Below are positions 9,956-20,180 of a stretch of DNA of 64,000 bases, one piece after another; within the stretch, counting starts at the first letter, position 1; each line of letters opens with the position of its first letter. The stretch covers positions 62,001-126,000 of the forward strand of contig JAIFAC010000283.1 in assembly GCA_026545765.1 (NCBI GenBank), given 5' to 3'. A model generated the notes under the pieces. That model worked only from the letters and a program-made list of their open reading frames with translations, was not told the origin of the DNA and ran no database searches. The stretch comes from Plantago major. Its lineage: Eukaryota > Streptophyta > Magnoliopsida > Lamiales > Plantaginaceae. The position numbers and the translations under genes were made by a program.

Positions 9956-12563
9956 ATGAGTCACGCCCCAGATTCATATATTTCATCCGACGGTGAGCCT
10001 GAATTCCCCGATTGAAGTTCATTTTTTCAAAATAATCAGACTTTTGATACTCGGGAAGCTGCAGAAACTTGGGTGCGAGATATTGGTGTCCAAAACAATA
10101 TATTTTTCACGATCTCACATTCGAAAGCAAGACACATTTACATGGGTTGTGAGCGAGGTGGTGAATACAGAAACACGGCTTCAACTGATCCCGAAGTAAA
10201 ATCCAGAAGTTCCGCTGGGTCAAAGAAAGTCAAGTGTCCATTTGAGGTTAAGCTTCACGAGAGGTATCCGGGGGTGTGGAGAGTGTTTCTCAGAGAGGGC
10301 CACGAGAAACACAATCATGCACTTGGGAATTCCCCCCATGGGCACACGTCTGCCACCAAGCTCACTGGCGAAAAGTACGACCGGGTGATTGAGATGTTGA
10401 AGTGCGGAATGGCACCTAGACAAATTCTCGATCAACTTAAGTAGGATTTTCCGGGCACATGTACTAACCTACGACAAATATACAATGTCAATTTTAAATA
10501 TCAACGTTTGGAGATGGGATCCCTAGCCCCAATGGTGTATTTCGAGGAACTCTTGAGAAGAAACCATTACATATATACACATTCAGAAGTGGAGGGTACT
10601 AACATATTGGAGGGAATTTTCTTATCTCATCCAAATACAAGGGAGCTGATCCGTTTGTTCCCGCAAGTTGTCGTGATGGATGCAACGTACAAGACGAATT
10701 TGTACGACATGCATTTGGTGGAACTCATTGGCGTCTTACCTACTCGGCAAAACTATCACATAACCTTCATTTTCCTATCCAACGAAAGGACTTCAAGTTA
10801 CGTTTGGGGGCTTAAACAATTACGGGTGTTGTTTGATGAATGTGGTGTATCACCGGGGGTATTTGTTACCGACAGAGATTTAGCGGAAATGAATGCAATT
10901 AAACTTGTCTTTCGTAAAAGACACACATCAGGTCGGAGACACATCTCAAAGGATGTGCAGGCTCACTTATCCAAGATGGTAGGTACTAAGTATCAACCCG
11001 TAATCAAATCCAGATGGGATCACATCGTGCATGCAGACACTGAGGAACTCTATGAGCAGGCTGTTGCAGAAATGGCGGAGGCATGGCATAGGCATCCAGG
11101 TTGCATGTCCTATGTACGGAACCAATGGTTGGAACCATACCTTGACCGATTTGTCCAGGCGTGGACAAAGAACATCCTACACTATGGAACTAACACGACC
11201 AACAGGTTATTCCTTCATTTATTGTCATAAATCCACCACTCATACCTTAGTTTAGCTTATTTCGTAATATACAACTACCCTATAATTACAGTTATGCCGA
11301 AACTGACATTCAACAATGTAAATTATTTGCATAGTCGAAGGTGCTCACGCTAGGTACAAGTTGTGGTTGGGTCCTTCAAATCAGAAGTTCCACCGTCTAT
11401 TCCCGAAGCTAAATGACCTACTTCGAATGCATTTTGATGAAATCCGCACACAGTTTGAGAGATCTCTTAATATCGTCCCTCATTCCACATCAACAATGCT
11501 GATCTTCAAAAAACTCGAAGGTGTGCTTTCACATCTCGCCATCGAGAAAATGGTCAAAGAAATATACAATGATCCAAGTGATTGCGATCACATACTGTTT
11601 ACAACTTTTGGATTAATGTGCGCATGTCAATTGCATGTGAAGCTGCAAAACAGGAGGACCGTTGACCCGGTTCACGATGTAAACGTGTTCTGGAGAACTC
11701 TTCACATGTGGGAACCGCCTGAGACTAGACAGCAGAGTATAAAGGATCGCTTCATCTGGCGGCGGACGCAGGAGAGACCACGGAGGATGAAATGAGATCA
11801 GATTTGACAATTCAAATGCATCACAATCGCTCGTGGACGAGCCATTCAGAGTAACAACGGGGAGGAAGGAAACCTAAAGCAATAGGGAAAAGGCTACCGA
11901 GTGGTTGGGAAACCCCGAATCAGTCTCAAAAGAATTCCGCCCCAAGCAATGACGGTTCAGGTTCTCTAGCAAGTACTGGCAGAACATTCAAATATCAAAG
12001 TCAAATGCCACCCCAAACTCAATTCTGGATTAGAGGCCATAATGATGTCATCGGCGACGGGAACTGTGGTTTTAGGGTCATAGCTCAATACCAATACGGT
12101 CAACAAGAGCGTTGACGCCGTGCAAGACCTCATTGATGAGTCAGACTACAACAGTGTATGTATATCGACGAAATGATGTACACGGGTAGATGAAATAAAT
12201 ATCCGTCTAAACTGGTTTCATGGTGCGTGTACACAACCATGGTATTTCACATTACCAGATATGGGGTGTCTTGTAGCAACAAAGTATCAACGGGTCTTAT
12301 GCGGTTATTCTTCGTTAGGGAGTATGACATACTTGCCATTGGAGTGTCGTTCTCAAATGGACTCACCGGCTCCGGACCCTCCATCAACAGCTCAAGAGTG
12401 GACAATGGCTCACATTGGTAACAATCACTGGATCAGGATCCACGTGGTAACAGAATGTCCAATTCCACCCATATGGTTGGCCTGGAGAGGTACTAGAGAG
12501 GCAAGAATAAGCCACTGGGAAGCACATTATGACGTTCGCCTACGTCAATGGCATAGGTTCTAG
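9956..12563 (+). pseudogene. MULE transposase with FAR1-like, MULE, SWIM-like and OTU domains
   Basis: This is the transposase of the Mutator-like element. From the ATG at 9956 the frame gives MSHAPDSYISSDGEPEFPD and then a TGA (10013). In the same frame follow a FAR1-type DNA-binding region (about 10020-10440, KKVKCPFEVKL), a TAG (10442) and the MULE catalytic core (about 10660-10960, VVVMDATYKTN, GVFVTDRDLAEM). An intron at about 11206-11333 is followed by VEGAHARYKLWLG and a SWIM-like CDHILFTTFGLMCACQL (about 11584-11635). The C-terminal part is an OTU-like cysteine protease with GDGNCGFR (Cys codon 12064-12066) and NHW (His codon 12426-12428), then WLAWRG. The two stops, a stop at 11793 between the SWIM-like and OTU parts, and frame loss around 12085-12260 make this copy non-functional. 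The domain order matches OTU-bearing plant MULEs; the OTU role in transposition is not known to me. Confidence 0.88.
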
Positions 12564-12670
12564 TTTATGTTTTCAATGTCTGTTGTATTTCGATTTTCAT
12601 GTTTTGTAATTCAATGTCTGTTTTTAACAAACTTGCAAATTATTAAAAAATAATTAAAAAAATATATAAA

Positions 12671-12908
12671 AAAATTATAAAATACCTAAATATTTAAACA
12701 TTATATACATAAATAATTAAAAAGAAAAAAAATTCGGACCCGGAAGCCTTATTGTGAATCAAGGGTTTTATACTCGGCCATTCACTAAATGGTTCTTGAG
12801 TTTGAGCCACAATCTGGGCCGCTTTATTGTATTCCCGGTCCGAATTTTTTTTTTCTTTTTAATTATTTATGTATATAATGTTTAAATATTTAGGTATTTT
12901 ATAATTTT
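12671..12908. repeat. Inverted repeat inside the MULE right end (72-74 bp arms)
   Basis: 12671-12742 and 12835-12908 are nearly perfect inverted copies around a loop of about 92 bp. The right arm is also the inner end of the terminal inverted repeat, so an extra inverted copy of that inner end has been added at this side only. The right end of the element could fold back on itself. Confidence 0.88.
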
Positions 12909-13126
12909 GTTCCAATAAGCAAAGTTTGTTAAAAAATTTCGATGTTTTTAATTGTTGTAATTCGTGATGAATCGTGCATGTTGATGTTATTGTGTTCGTC
13001 AAGAACGAAGTTATTACGATTTTAGGTTAATGTTATACGATTTTTTTAAGTTAGGGGCATTTTGGGCAAGTACTCAAATAATTGGTGTTGCGTTTAGCCG
13101 AATTGGTGATGCGTTTAACATTTCTG
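12841..13126 (-). repeat. MULE right terminal inverted repeat
   Basis: It matches 6444-6710 in reverse complement. It ends GCGTTTAACATTTCTG, directly followed by the right target duplication at 13127-13134. Confidence 0.92.
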
Positions 13127-13134
13127 CCAAATAT
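13127..13134 (+). repeat. Target-site duplication, right copy (CCAAATAT)
   Basis: This is an exact copy of 6436-6443 adjoining the right end of the MULE. Confidence 0.85.
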
Positions 13135-13377
13135 TCATGAAGATAAACTGTTTCCATAGAAAGTCACCAAACTTGTACCATTCTACTTGAACAAGATTTC
13201 ATATATATCAACTAACAAACATTTATTTCCCATACAATCATATCGATCAATTGAAAAGGAAGCCAATAACATAAACTAGTTAAACATTCATGACCGAACA
13301 CCGAAACACACATCACAAACAACATACAAACGCAAATAGCTGAATTCTGGAACATAAATAATAATTTAACAATTAAT
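13135..13377. other. Spacer without recognisable features
   Basis: This AT-rich sequence between the MULE and the next LTR element has no open frame of note and no family signature. It is the left flank of the LTR element starting at 13383. Confidence 0.6.
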
Positions 13378-13382
13378 CATCT
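13378..13382 (+). repeat. Possible target-site duplication of Tat element 1, left copy (CATCT)
   Basis: CATCT directly precedes the LTR start TGTTGTTACGG. The same five bases directly follow the polypurine tract at 20176-20180. Five bases is the usual duplication length for Ty3/Gypsy elements. Confidence 0.5.
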
Positions 13383-14229
13383 TGTTGTTACGGACATACG
13401 TCCAATCCGTTAAGGGTCCGTTAAGGGCGCCATAGAGCGTGTCCTAAAGCGCATCACGGCTTAGTTAGCCAATTCAGTACTGGTCCGACCTCACATGGTC
13501 CGTCCAAAGTGAATCAACCAGTATGCTAAAGTCACTACACCCTCACAGCTAGTCCGAGCTAGCTGGGAAAAGGACTTCCAAACCTGGCTACGACAGTTCA
13601 AAGATGCCAAACGGACCGGACGAGAGAATTTCGGACGCCACCATCGCGATAAGTCCAAACGTATATAACGGAACCACTGAGATACTTCCGTGAAACTCTA
13701 GGCTCGGACATCCAGAGTTACACAAGGGCAGATCAACCAAGCAGACAGATCTATCCGAGGGACTGACACGGACCCAACAGTGAACAAGATTTCGGAGGAA
13801 AAGGTCCAACTACCTCCCAGCCCACTAATCGGTATCGATTACCGCTCCTTAATGGGTTGTCAAGGTAGCATTGGTGTCCAAATCTGGATCGTACACTTGG
13901 CATCATCTTATGGACCTCGTCATAAATACACAATAACTATAAATATGGAGCAAGGTCCAAGACCTGGAGGTAAGTGATAAGCGATATCAAATTCATAACA
14001 CCCTTGATTACAGAACCTTCCTCGTAACTATTACATTTGGAGCTTCCAACTCCTTTTGAGTAAAGTCTAACCGGATTGACATAGTAATCCGATATCCTGC
14101 TTCGACCCCCACTTAGTCCTTTGAGGTGCTCTAGCTCGAGAAGAGGTTCCACTTCGCAAGTCAAGGCGGGTAAAGTTCAGGGTATTTGTAGTAGTTTAGT
14201 CAGTTAGTGTTCGAGGTTTACCCTCAACA
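13383..14229 (+). repeat. LTR of Tat element 1
   Basis: It is 847 bp and starts TGTTGTTACGGACAT and ends CCCTCAACA, with proper TG...CA ends. A TATAAATA box at 13938-13945 marks the likely promoter. It aligns along its length with the 851-bp LTR at 49906-50756, which confirms both boundaries. Confidence 0.88.
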
Positions 14230-14333
14230 TTTTGGCGGCACGGGCATCCACTCAAGCGTACATGGAACGCTAGAAATCTCCAAAAGTTTTACGCATAGTG
14301 ATGGCTACTCGAATCTCCGACAGATTGACTAGT

Positions 14334-14455
14334 CATTTTGGATTCCAACTATCCACTTCGTAAAACTCCGTCAGTTATGTTTTTTGTCATTTTGAACTCC
14401 AACTATCAAGTACACGGAACTCCGCCAGTTCTGTTTGATACTTTTGTCATTGGCC
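14334..14455 (+). repeat. Imperfect tandem duplication, about 60 bp unit
   Basis: Two neighbouring blocks share GTCATTTTG, AACTCCAACTATC and ACTCCGTCAGTT/ACTCCGCCAGTT in order. They lie just after the pol-end remnant of Tat element 1 and have no evident coding role. Confidence 0.6.
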
Positions 14456-14796
14456 TTAGAGCCCGCAAGTTTTAATTGCATTTCCGGTAAGTCAATACAA
14501 CTTCTATCTTTCGATTTATGATTTCTCGATATTTGTATATGAGATTTAACGACAAGACAGAAAGCAAGGAATTTTCATTCATACGAAGACAGGTCATACA
14601 TCATACTGTATGTGCAACTTACAGTCTCGGATTATTATCCGGACTTAAGGACGCATTATAAAGACATACGAAGAATGTCTCTGGAGATACGTCATCTCCC
14701 AGCGCGCATCCTTCCTTCGACCAGACAGATTTCAACGCTACTGCCGTGGGCTCCGCGGACACACGGACTTCCATCTACCTGCACATAGGAACATGG

Positions 14797-15018
14797 TTAA
14801 AAATGGCGAACTCCGTCAGGATGCCACCAAAGCATGGCATCGTCAAAATCCTGGTCCATGGCAGCCACGGGGCGCACAGCAGAAGATTTATGCCTAACCG
14901 GCTTTAAAGACTCAAACTTTCTTAGAAGCCAGTTCCAATCTAAGAAAGATTTAGCCACTAAAGGTGGATCGAAAGAAAAGAGAAGATCTGGCCCTGAGGA
15001 TTGACAAGTCCCGGCCAT
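14797..15018 (-). CDS. Antisense open frame A of Tat element 1, unknown function
   Basis: This is a 73-codon frame on the strand opposite to the element's own coding sense. It contains a hydrophobic and aromatic stretch (LLFSFDPPLVAKSFLDWNWLLR), and I recognise no family in it. A perfect TATAAAAA lies 60 bp upstream (15078-15085), which would place transcription start about 30 bases before the ATG. That spacing is the main reason to list it. It belongs to a fossil element and may not be expressed. Confidence 0.35.
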   Translation of the reverse strand: MAGTCQSSGPDLLFSFDPPLVAKSFLDWNWLLRKFESLKPVRHKSSAVRPVAAMDQDFDDAMLWWHPDGVRHF

Positions 15019-15077
15019 GTAGACCAGAAGACACGATCTTGGATCAAGTCATTTAGGTTTGGCATGAGGGTCGTGCC

Positions 15078-15085
15078 TTTTTATA
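15078..15085 (-). promoter_or_regulatory. Minus-strand TATA box upstream of antisense frame A
   Basis: TCCTATAAAAAGGC on the minus strand lies 60 bp upstream of the start codon at 15018. Confidence 0.5.
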
Positions 15086-15403
15086 GGACACTCCAACCAG
15101 TCCCCATCTGCCACGCAAACAGCTTGAAGTCAGATCTGACCCAACCGCTCCCGTACGATAAGGATGGGTCAAAGTTTACGTTTGACCACATCCAAACGGG
15201 CCAAATGCTAACACCCAGGTTTCGAATTTGCTCAACTGACTTACAAACAGTTATGAGTGCGGGAAAAATGGCGATCTTATCTAATGAAATAGTTTGAATT
15301 TTATAAGCAAAATTATCCGCACATGTACATACGGGTGGTACAGTCAAACAAAGGTACATACTACTACGGGCATACCGCCTTGATCTTTCACCATTGTCCT
15401 AAG

Positions 15404-15676
15404 TCAATCTTGGGATTCTGAGCCACCACCTCGGACCTGGCGAGCTTGCTGCTGCATCCGAATCCTCCTGCGGATCAACCTCAGCGTCCTCTCACGCTCC
15501 TCTTCAGCCAGTCTCCTAGCTATTCCTGGACATTGAGGGGGATCGCCTTCAAAATCCAGGACGAACGGATCACCCTCGGTTCCTCTACCCGGATAAATGG
15601 GCGGATGCATGTGCCCACAGGCGCAGTTAACCCAATGACTGTATTCATCATCGTCTGAGTCCGACATTCTAAACAC
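15404..15676 (-). CDS. Antisense open frame B of Tat element 1, acidic then Arg-rich
   Basis: This is a 90-codon frame on the antisense strand. It starts MFRMSDSDDDEYSHW, has a Cys/His-containing middle (VNCACGHMHPP), and ends in an arginine-rich helix-like stretch of the form RTLRLIRRRIRMQQQARQVR. A basic tail of that kind could bind nucleic acid, but this is inference. A TATAAATA box lies 90 bp upstream at 15766-15773. The corresponding region of the other copy (about 61130-61565) keeps the sequence and the TATA box. I do not recognise the family. Confidence 0.45.
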   Translation of the reverse strand: MFRMSDSDDDEYSHWVNCACGHMHPPIYPGRGTEGDPFVLDFEGDPPQCPGIARRLAEEERERTLRLIRRRIRMQQQARQVRGGGSESQD

Positions 15677-15765
15677 ACTAACTTCTGCGGAAGGTTAGAA
15701 GGGGATAAGACACAAGAAAGGGTAAGGGAGAGTACAGCAGTAAAAAGGGAGAGTTACCACACCCT

Positions 15766-15773
15766 TATTTATA
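15766..15773 (-). promoter_or_regulatory. Minus-strand TATA box upstream of antisense frame B
   Basis: GACTATAAATAAGGG on the minus strand is a consensus plant TATA box. The equivalent site in the second copy is at 61559-61565. Confidence 0.6.
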
Positions 15774-16205
15774 GTCGCAACGGGCCCTTCAGATCTCGCC
15801 ATCTGTCGATCATCTGACGACTGGGGAGATGAAAAGACGTTATCATAATGACTATTTTACTGTTTCAAATTCCTCCTTCTAGAAGAATCGCGCTTTCCAA
15901 CGCGCATGGTCCGAAGATCGGATAGATGAGAGTTTGACGTTTATGACATATACCAGCTACAGCGATCCGAGCCCTTAAGAGATGTCATTTGCGAAGTGAT
16001 TCAGCATATGAACGATAGAAAATACGGAAATAAGGAAGCCAATAAGCAATCATTCAGAAGCATGGGAGGACTCACTCCTCGGAATAAGAATTCAACAAGA
16101 GTACATAGCAATATGTTCCGAATCAAATAAACATCCAAAAGATACAGAATTTTAACGGGCCATACCTCAGACTTCTCACTCAGACTACTGGCTTGGACCA
16201 CTTCA

Positions 16206-18985
16206 TCACTTCAGAGGACCGTCTGAGGTGGCTTCCGCCGCAAGAGCCTCAGCATGATAGAACAAGTTAAAATCAGCAGGGAGGTCAAGCACGCGAGCAG
16301 GCAGGGAAAACCACTTCTGCAGGAAAGCTCGGTAATCGTTGAAGGGCACAAAGCCCACCTTCAGGAGAGCTTCCGGGATCCACCTCGGGAGGAAGGGTCC
16401 GCCATTCTGGATCTCAATTTCACCTTCGCTGTGACCGCCCACGAACTCACACGCGGCCAACTGCTCGTCCGAGACACTGTCGACTGGTACTTCCACAACG
16501 TCCGCACCCGCGGAGGGGATTAGTCCCTCCGCCTTCCAATCAAAGTCCAGTGGAAGAAGCCCCTTGGACTGGAGTTGCCCGATCGCGGACACGAACCCAT
16601 CTAGATGAGAGGCATCCGATTTGTCCGCCATCAGGAACTTGAAAGAGGCGCACTGTGAAGTCACGACCAGAAAGACGAACATATTCGAGGCCTCACCAGA
16701 AATCCTTGAAATCTGTGAAAGCCTTCATCGCTTTATCGATTTAATCTCTTGATAATCAAGATCCACCTTGATTTTTTCCCAGTTGGTCTTCACCTTGTGG
16801 AACTTCAGTTCTTCCTCTTTCAGCCTCATCTCCAGCTGCTTCACTTTTTATGCCTCATCCGCGGATGTGGCCACCGCCTTGTGAAGATCCTCCTCAATGG
16901 TGGCACGCTCGCCGGCCTTCCACTGCATGGCCTTGATGAAACACCCGAGCTGGGGAAATATCCGTGAAGATACAAGTTATATTTATATCACATTAAGAAC
17001 AAACCAAGTAAACCAAGGACAGATTACTTACCCGCTGGTATAGTGCATCCAGCCCTCCGACCCGCTCCACTTCAGGGAGTCTGCAAGCGCGCTCATATTC
17101 CTTGTCCAAGGCAGCTTGGTCCACGGGAAGGACAACGGACAGTTGCTGTCTCTTTGCGGCAGCAGGAGCCTCCGCGGTTGCTGCCCTTTTTTGCCCCGAG
17201 ACGATAGCGTCCCGCATAAACACGTCCCGTGGTGGGGCTTGAGCAGTGGACTCTTGGGACCTTGTAACAGTGGTGCTCCGGGTAGCAGGGGCTTTACCCT
17301 TGTCAGGCACCGCCAAGGCCTGAGAATCCTCACCCACCTTGTTCCGCCTTTCCTCCCCAAAGCAATAACACGGCAAATTTTTTCGATCCGCATCGCGCAC
17401 CGCGGAAGTATTGATGATCTTGGTCCTCCGACCAGCGGCCACCTCCAAAGCTTGTTGCTCCCTCTGCAACCTCTTCTTCTCTCGGAGTGTCGACATGATG
17501 TAGTCGAACCAGTAAGCTGCACGATAAACCACAGGCATCAGATACAGCCAGGTTAACAAGGATGGTGAACACATGTAATAAAAAACACAGAATCCCGATG
17601 AAGAAAAAGCATAAAGGCTCAAGTAGTCGGGTCCTTACTGAAGTCCGTCTTCCCGCCAACCTCGACTGTGTCTGTCAGCCCGCATAGGTAAGGCAGTGGC
17701 TGACAGATTAATCCGTGGTATGGATAAGTTGGTGGGTTGTGCCTTTTATGGATTGCAGCCACCCACGGAGCCACGTTCTTGGGAAGGGGGCGCCAATCCG
17801 AGATGCTCTCTCTTAGAAACTTAGTGGGCAGCCCCCATTGCTCTCGCTGTCTTTCGGATGCTCAAGGCTTCAGAGCCATCCGTACGAAGACGTACTTGTC
17901 CCACCACTTCGATCCCAGCGACGAAATGGAGTCCGAGATAAAATTATAGGGTTTCATATTCATGAAAGTATAGAATAATGGATTCCCCGGACTGAACGAG
18001 ACGTGAAAAAGCTGCCTGAAGTTCTCAAAATTTACGGCCTGCCCTTTCTTTTTACAAAAGACGATGAAGCAAATGAGGTTACCCAAGGACTTAGGGATAA
18101 CCTGACTCGGACCTATCCCAATGTGGTTTAAGATATTCTTCAGCTCCGTGGCAATTGGGATCTTACACCCACATGCTAAAGCCACCTCGTGCACACACAT
18201 ATATCCTGCTGGCGGATTATAAAAGCGTGTCCGGCATCAGGGACCATGATCTCCACGGTGTCAGGGATTTCCCACTTCCGCCTCCACTCGGGGATATCTT
18301 CTGCTTTTACTCGGGACGGACACGTGGGAAGAAGTCTGTCGGTGTTGAGTTCTCCAAATTCGTTCGCTATCACTACAGCGGACGCAGGACGCGGAAATTT
18401 GATTCGCGCAGCTTTCGCGCTGTGCCCCGCGACTAAAGGAAGGTTGACCTGAACGAGACCAGCCGGATGAAGTGCAATCCGGCGCCCACCGCGTCTATGA
18501 GGACGAGCAACCGGGGACTCATCACCTTCTTCCTCCTCTTCATCGTCGTCATCCTCTTCATCTTCTTCCTCATCATCATTGACGTCTTCTGGCCTCCCGG
18601 ATGTACTGGGGTTAGACGGACCCGTTCCCGCTACAACACGGTCTTCCACCCCCGCTTCGAACATCTCAACCTCATCGGTTTCTCGGTCGCTATCACCTTC
18701 CCGCTCCATTTGCGGCTCATTCGGATCTATGGATGATCCGACCCCTCCTACTGTCCGAGATTGGACCAAAGATCTAGTCCTAGCAAGATCATCCTGTACA
18801 GCGTCGGTCTGTGCTCCTACTAATTCAGGGACTCCGTGTCCAGCATCTGAATCTCTCGACGAACCAAGATCTACGACGAAGAAATCTCCCACGGACATGG
18901 TCATATCTACGGACCCAGTACCTAAGTCTACTGCAACATGGTAGCTTGGTGCCTCAAGTTGGTTCTGACTATCGCTCCCGGACAT
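16206..18985 (-). pseudogene. Antisense ORF of Tat element 1, resembles 'putative gypsy-type transposon' domain (Transposase_28)
   Basis: This is the main antisense coding region, in several disrupted blocks. The first block (18985-18176) starts MSGSDSQNQLEAPSYHV, has a long Asp/Glu-rich run and then PEWRRKWEIPDTVEIMVPD. The next block (about 18200-17862) shows CVHEVALACGCKIPIATELK, HIGIGPSQVIPKSLGNL, FRQLFHVSFSPGNPLFYTF and KWWDKYVFVRMA. To my memory this resembles the Pfam family Transposase_28, found in antisense ORFs of plant Tat-type elements such as Grande. Blocks at 17622-16993 (basic and Ala-rich) and 16682-16206 look like further parts. The same blocks occur at 63762-63334 and about 63208-62758 in the second copy. 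It is broken in several places. Its function is unknown even in intact relatives. Confidence 0.6.
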
Positions 18986-19575
18986 CCTAAGGCAGAAGGA
19001 AACGGGTCAGAAACGATAGTGGTGATTGCCCGAGAGTTCGCTTCAGTATCTTCTTAAGTCCAAAACAATCTATTACATCTTATTCAACCAGGTATGGCTT
19101 GCATGAGGTCTAGTGGCGGTGTTCATGGCGCCAACCTTGGCACACTGAGATGTGCCATCGGCACCAGCATCAACACTACCCGGCACGTTAAGAGGGGCCA
19201 GTTTACTGAGGCTTGTGTTCCATTCGGTGCCAACACACTACCAAATAAGCATGCACATTCGAGTTTTGGTTGCAGAATATTAAGCATGCAACAGTACGAA
19301 GCAGAGCAAAGTAAACACCCAGAAGAGGAACATATCACAAAGAGGAAAAATACTCGAGCGAAGCAAAGGTGTACTTACTTGATAATAGTCAACTGTAGAA
19401 GTTTGTGCGGACGACTAAGCCTCGATGATCCTCCGAAGGAACAGATTTGAAAGCATAAATCTCCGAAATTGTGCGAGTTTTACTTGCCCGGATGCGCCTT
19501 CAATTGCTCGGATTACTATATGATTGAACTGAGTTTCGATATTGCTAGAAGTGTGAAAGTGACCGATGAGCTGAC

Positions 19576-19583
19576 TATTTATA
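19576..19583 (-). promoter_or_regulatory. Minus-strand TATA box upstream of the main antisense ORF
   Basis: GACTATTTATAAGGGC on the plus strand reads CCTTATAAATAGTC on the minus strand, a consensus TATA box about 590 bp upstream of the antisense start at 18985. The long leader leaves room for further 5' sequence, as is usual in plant genes. Confidence 0.45.
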
Positions 19584-20151
19584 AGGGCAAATTGGAGAAA
19601 GCCAAGAGTCACATCGCCTGAATTTGAATCCCAACCGTCAGATCTTTCTAATCCAAGGGTTGCGCCTTTCCACGAATGTGTTGCTGTCAGTACGTCGCAC
19701 CTAACGCGTGACAGACGCATCGCATCATTTGGGCCTCCAACCCCAACCGTTGATGATGTCCTAATCCAACGGTCGCGTCGCTTCATTCGGGATCCTTCCC
19801 CAGTGGGCCGAACGGACAAGCTATTGGGCCTTCTTGACTTACGGATCAGCGACTCAGGAAGATCACCAACAAACCGTCGCACGGATAACCTCCAAGAGGC
19901 TACACTACATCATAACCGCATCAATCCATATATCTCGATTACAAATACCTTTTCCATCTACAGTCCGAGCACTTCCACTAACTCGGACTGTAGAAGGAAA
20001 AGGGGGGGGGGGAGAGAGATATATTGAATTCCTGAACACGGAACACGGATAACAGATCTAAACAGAGCGGATTTTTCCCTCTCCAGTTAACGATTCGGAC
20101 ACGCTCCACAACACACTTCTTTCTTTCATAGTTACCAACTATATTCTTCTA

Positions 20152-20175
20152 AGATACTTGGAAACTAGGGGGACA
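20152..20175 (+). other. Polypurine tract region of Tat element 1
   Basis: AGATACTTGGAAACTAGGGG followed by GACA matches the minus-strand sequence beside the 3' LTR of the element at 33608-40789. In an LTR element this tract lies next to the 3' LTR; here no LTR follows. Confidence 0.75.
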
Positions 20176-20180
20176 CATCT
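20176..20180 (+). repeat. Possible target-site duplication of Tat element 1, right copy (CATCT)
   Basis: It matches 13378-13382 and adjoins the polypurine tract. Confidence 0.5.

Larger units (their letters stand above)
6444..13126 (+). mobile_element. Mutator-like element (MULE) with FAR1-MULE-OTU transposase and PMD gene
   Basis: This is a 6.68 kb DNA transposon with long inverted repeats (about 6444-6710 and 12841-13126, roughly 95 % alike by eye) and an exact 8-bp flanking repeat. Two divergent genes fill it: a transposase on the plus strand (9956-12563) and a plant mobile domain gene on the minus strand (9189 down to 6955). Their shared upstream region has TATA boxes facing each way and a cluster of perfect hairpins. 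The transposase has two in-frame stops and further damage in the OTU part, so this copy probably cannot move itself. The well-matched inverted repeats and near-intact PMD gene suggest a fairly recent insertion. Confidence 0.93.
13383..20175 (+). mobile_element. Tat element 1: fossil Ty3/Gypsy (Tat clade) LTR element with antisense region
   Basis: This is a broken, old LTR element. Recognisable parts are one LTR (13383-14229), a short stretch matching the end of pol (similar to 59764-59830), a long region whose open frames are almost all on the minus strand (14797-19583), and a polypurine tract ending at 20175. That tract shares 23 bases with the one of the element at 33608-40789. No second LTR and no gag or catalytic pol domains are seen, so it is heavily damaged. 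Its LTR is about three quarters identical by eye to the LTR at 49906. Flanking CATCT repeats suggest that both ends are original. Age cannot be taken from an LTR pair; the decay suggests an old insertion. Confidence 0.8.

Noticed and set aside
17116-17556. A 146-codon plus-strand frame inside Tat element 1
   Set aside because: It is the mirror of the antisense ORF at 17622-16993, which has a counterpart in the second copy; the plus-strand frame has no recognisable motif.
20022-20060. A purine-rich run (19996-20022) considered as the polypurine tract of Tat element 1
   Set aside because: The tract at 20152-20175 is shared with another element of the family at the correct place, so the earlier G-run is more likely a simple repeat.
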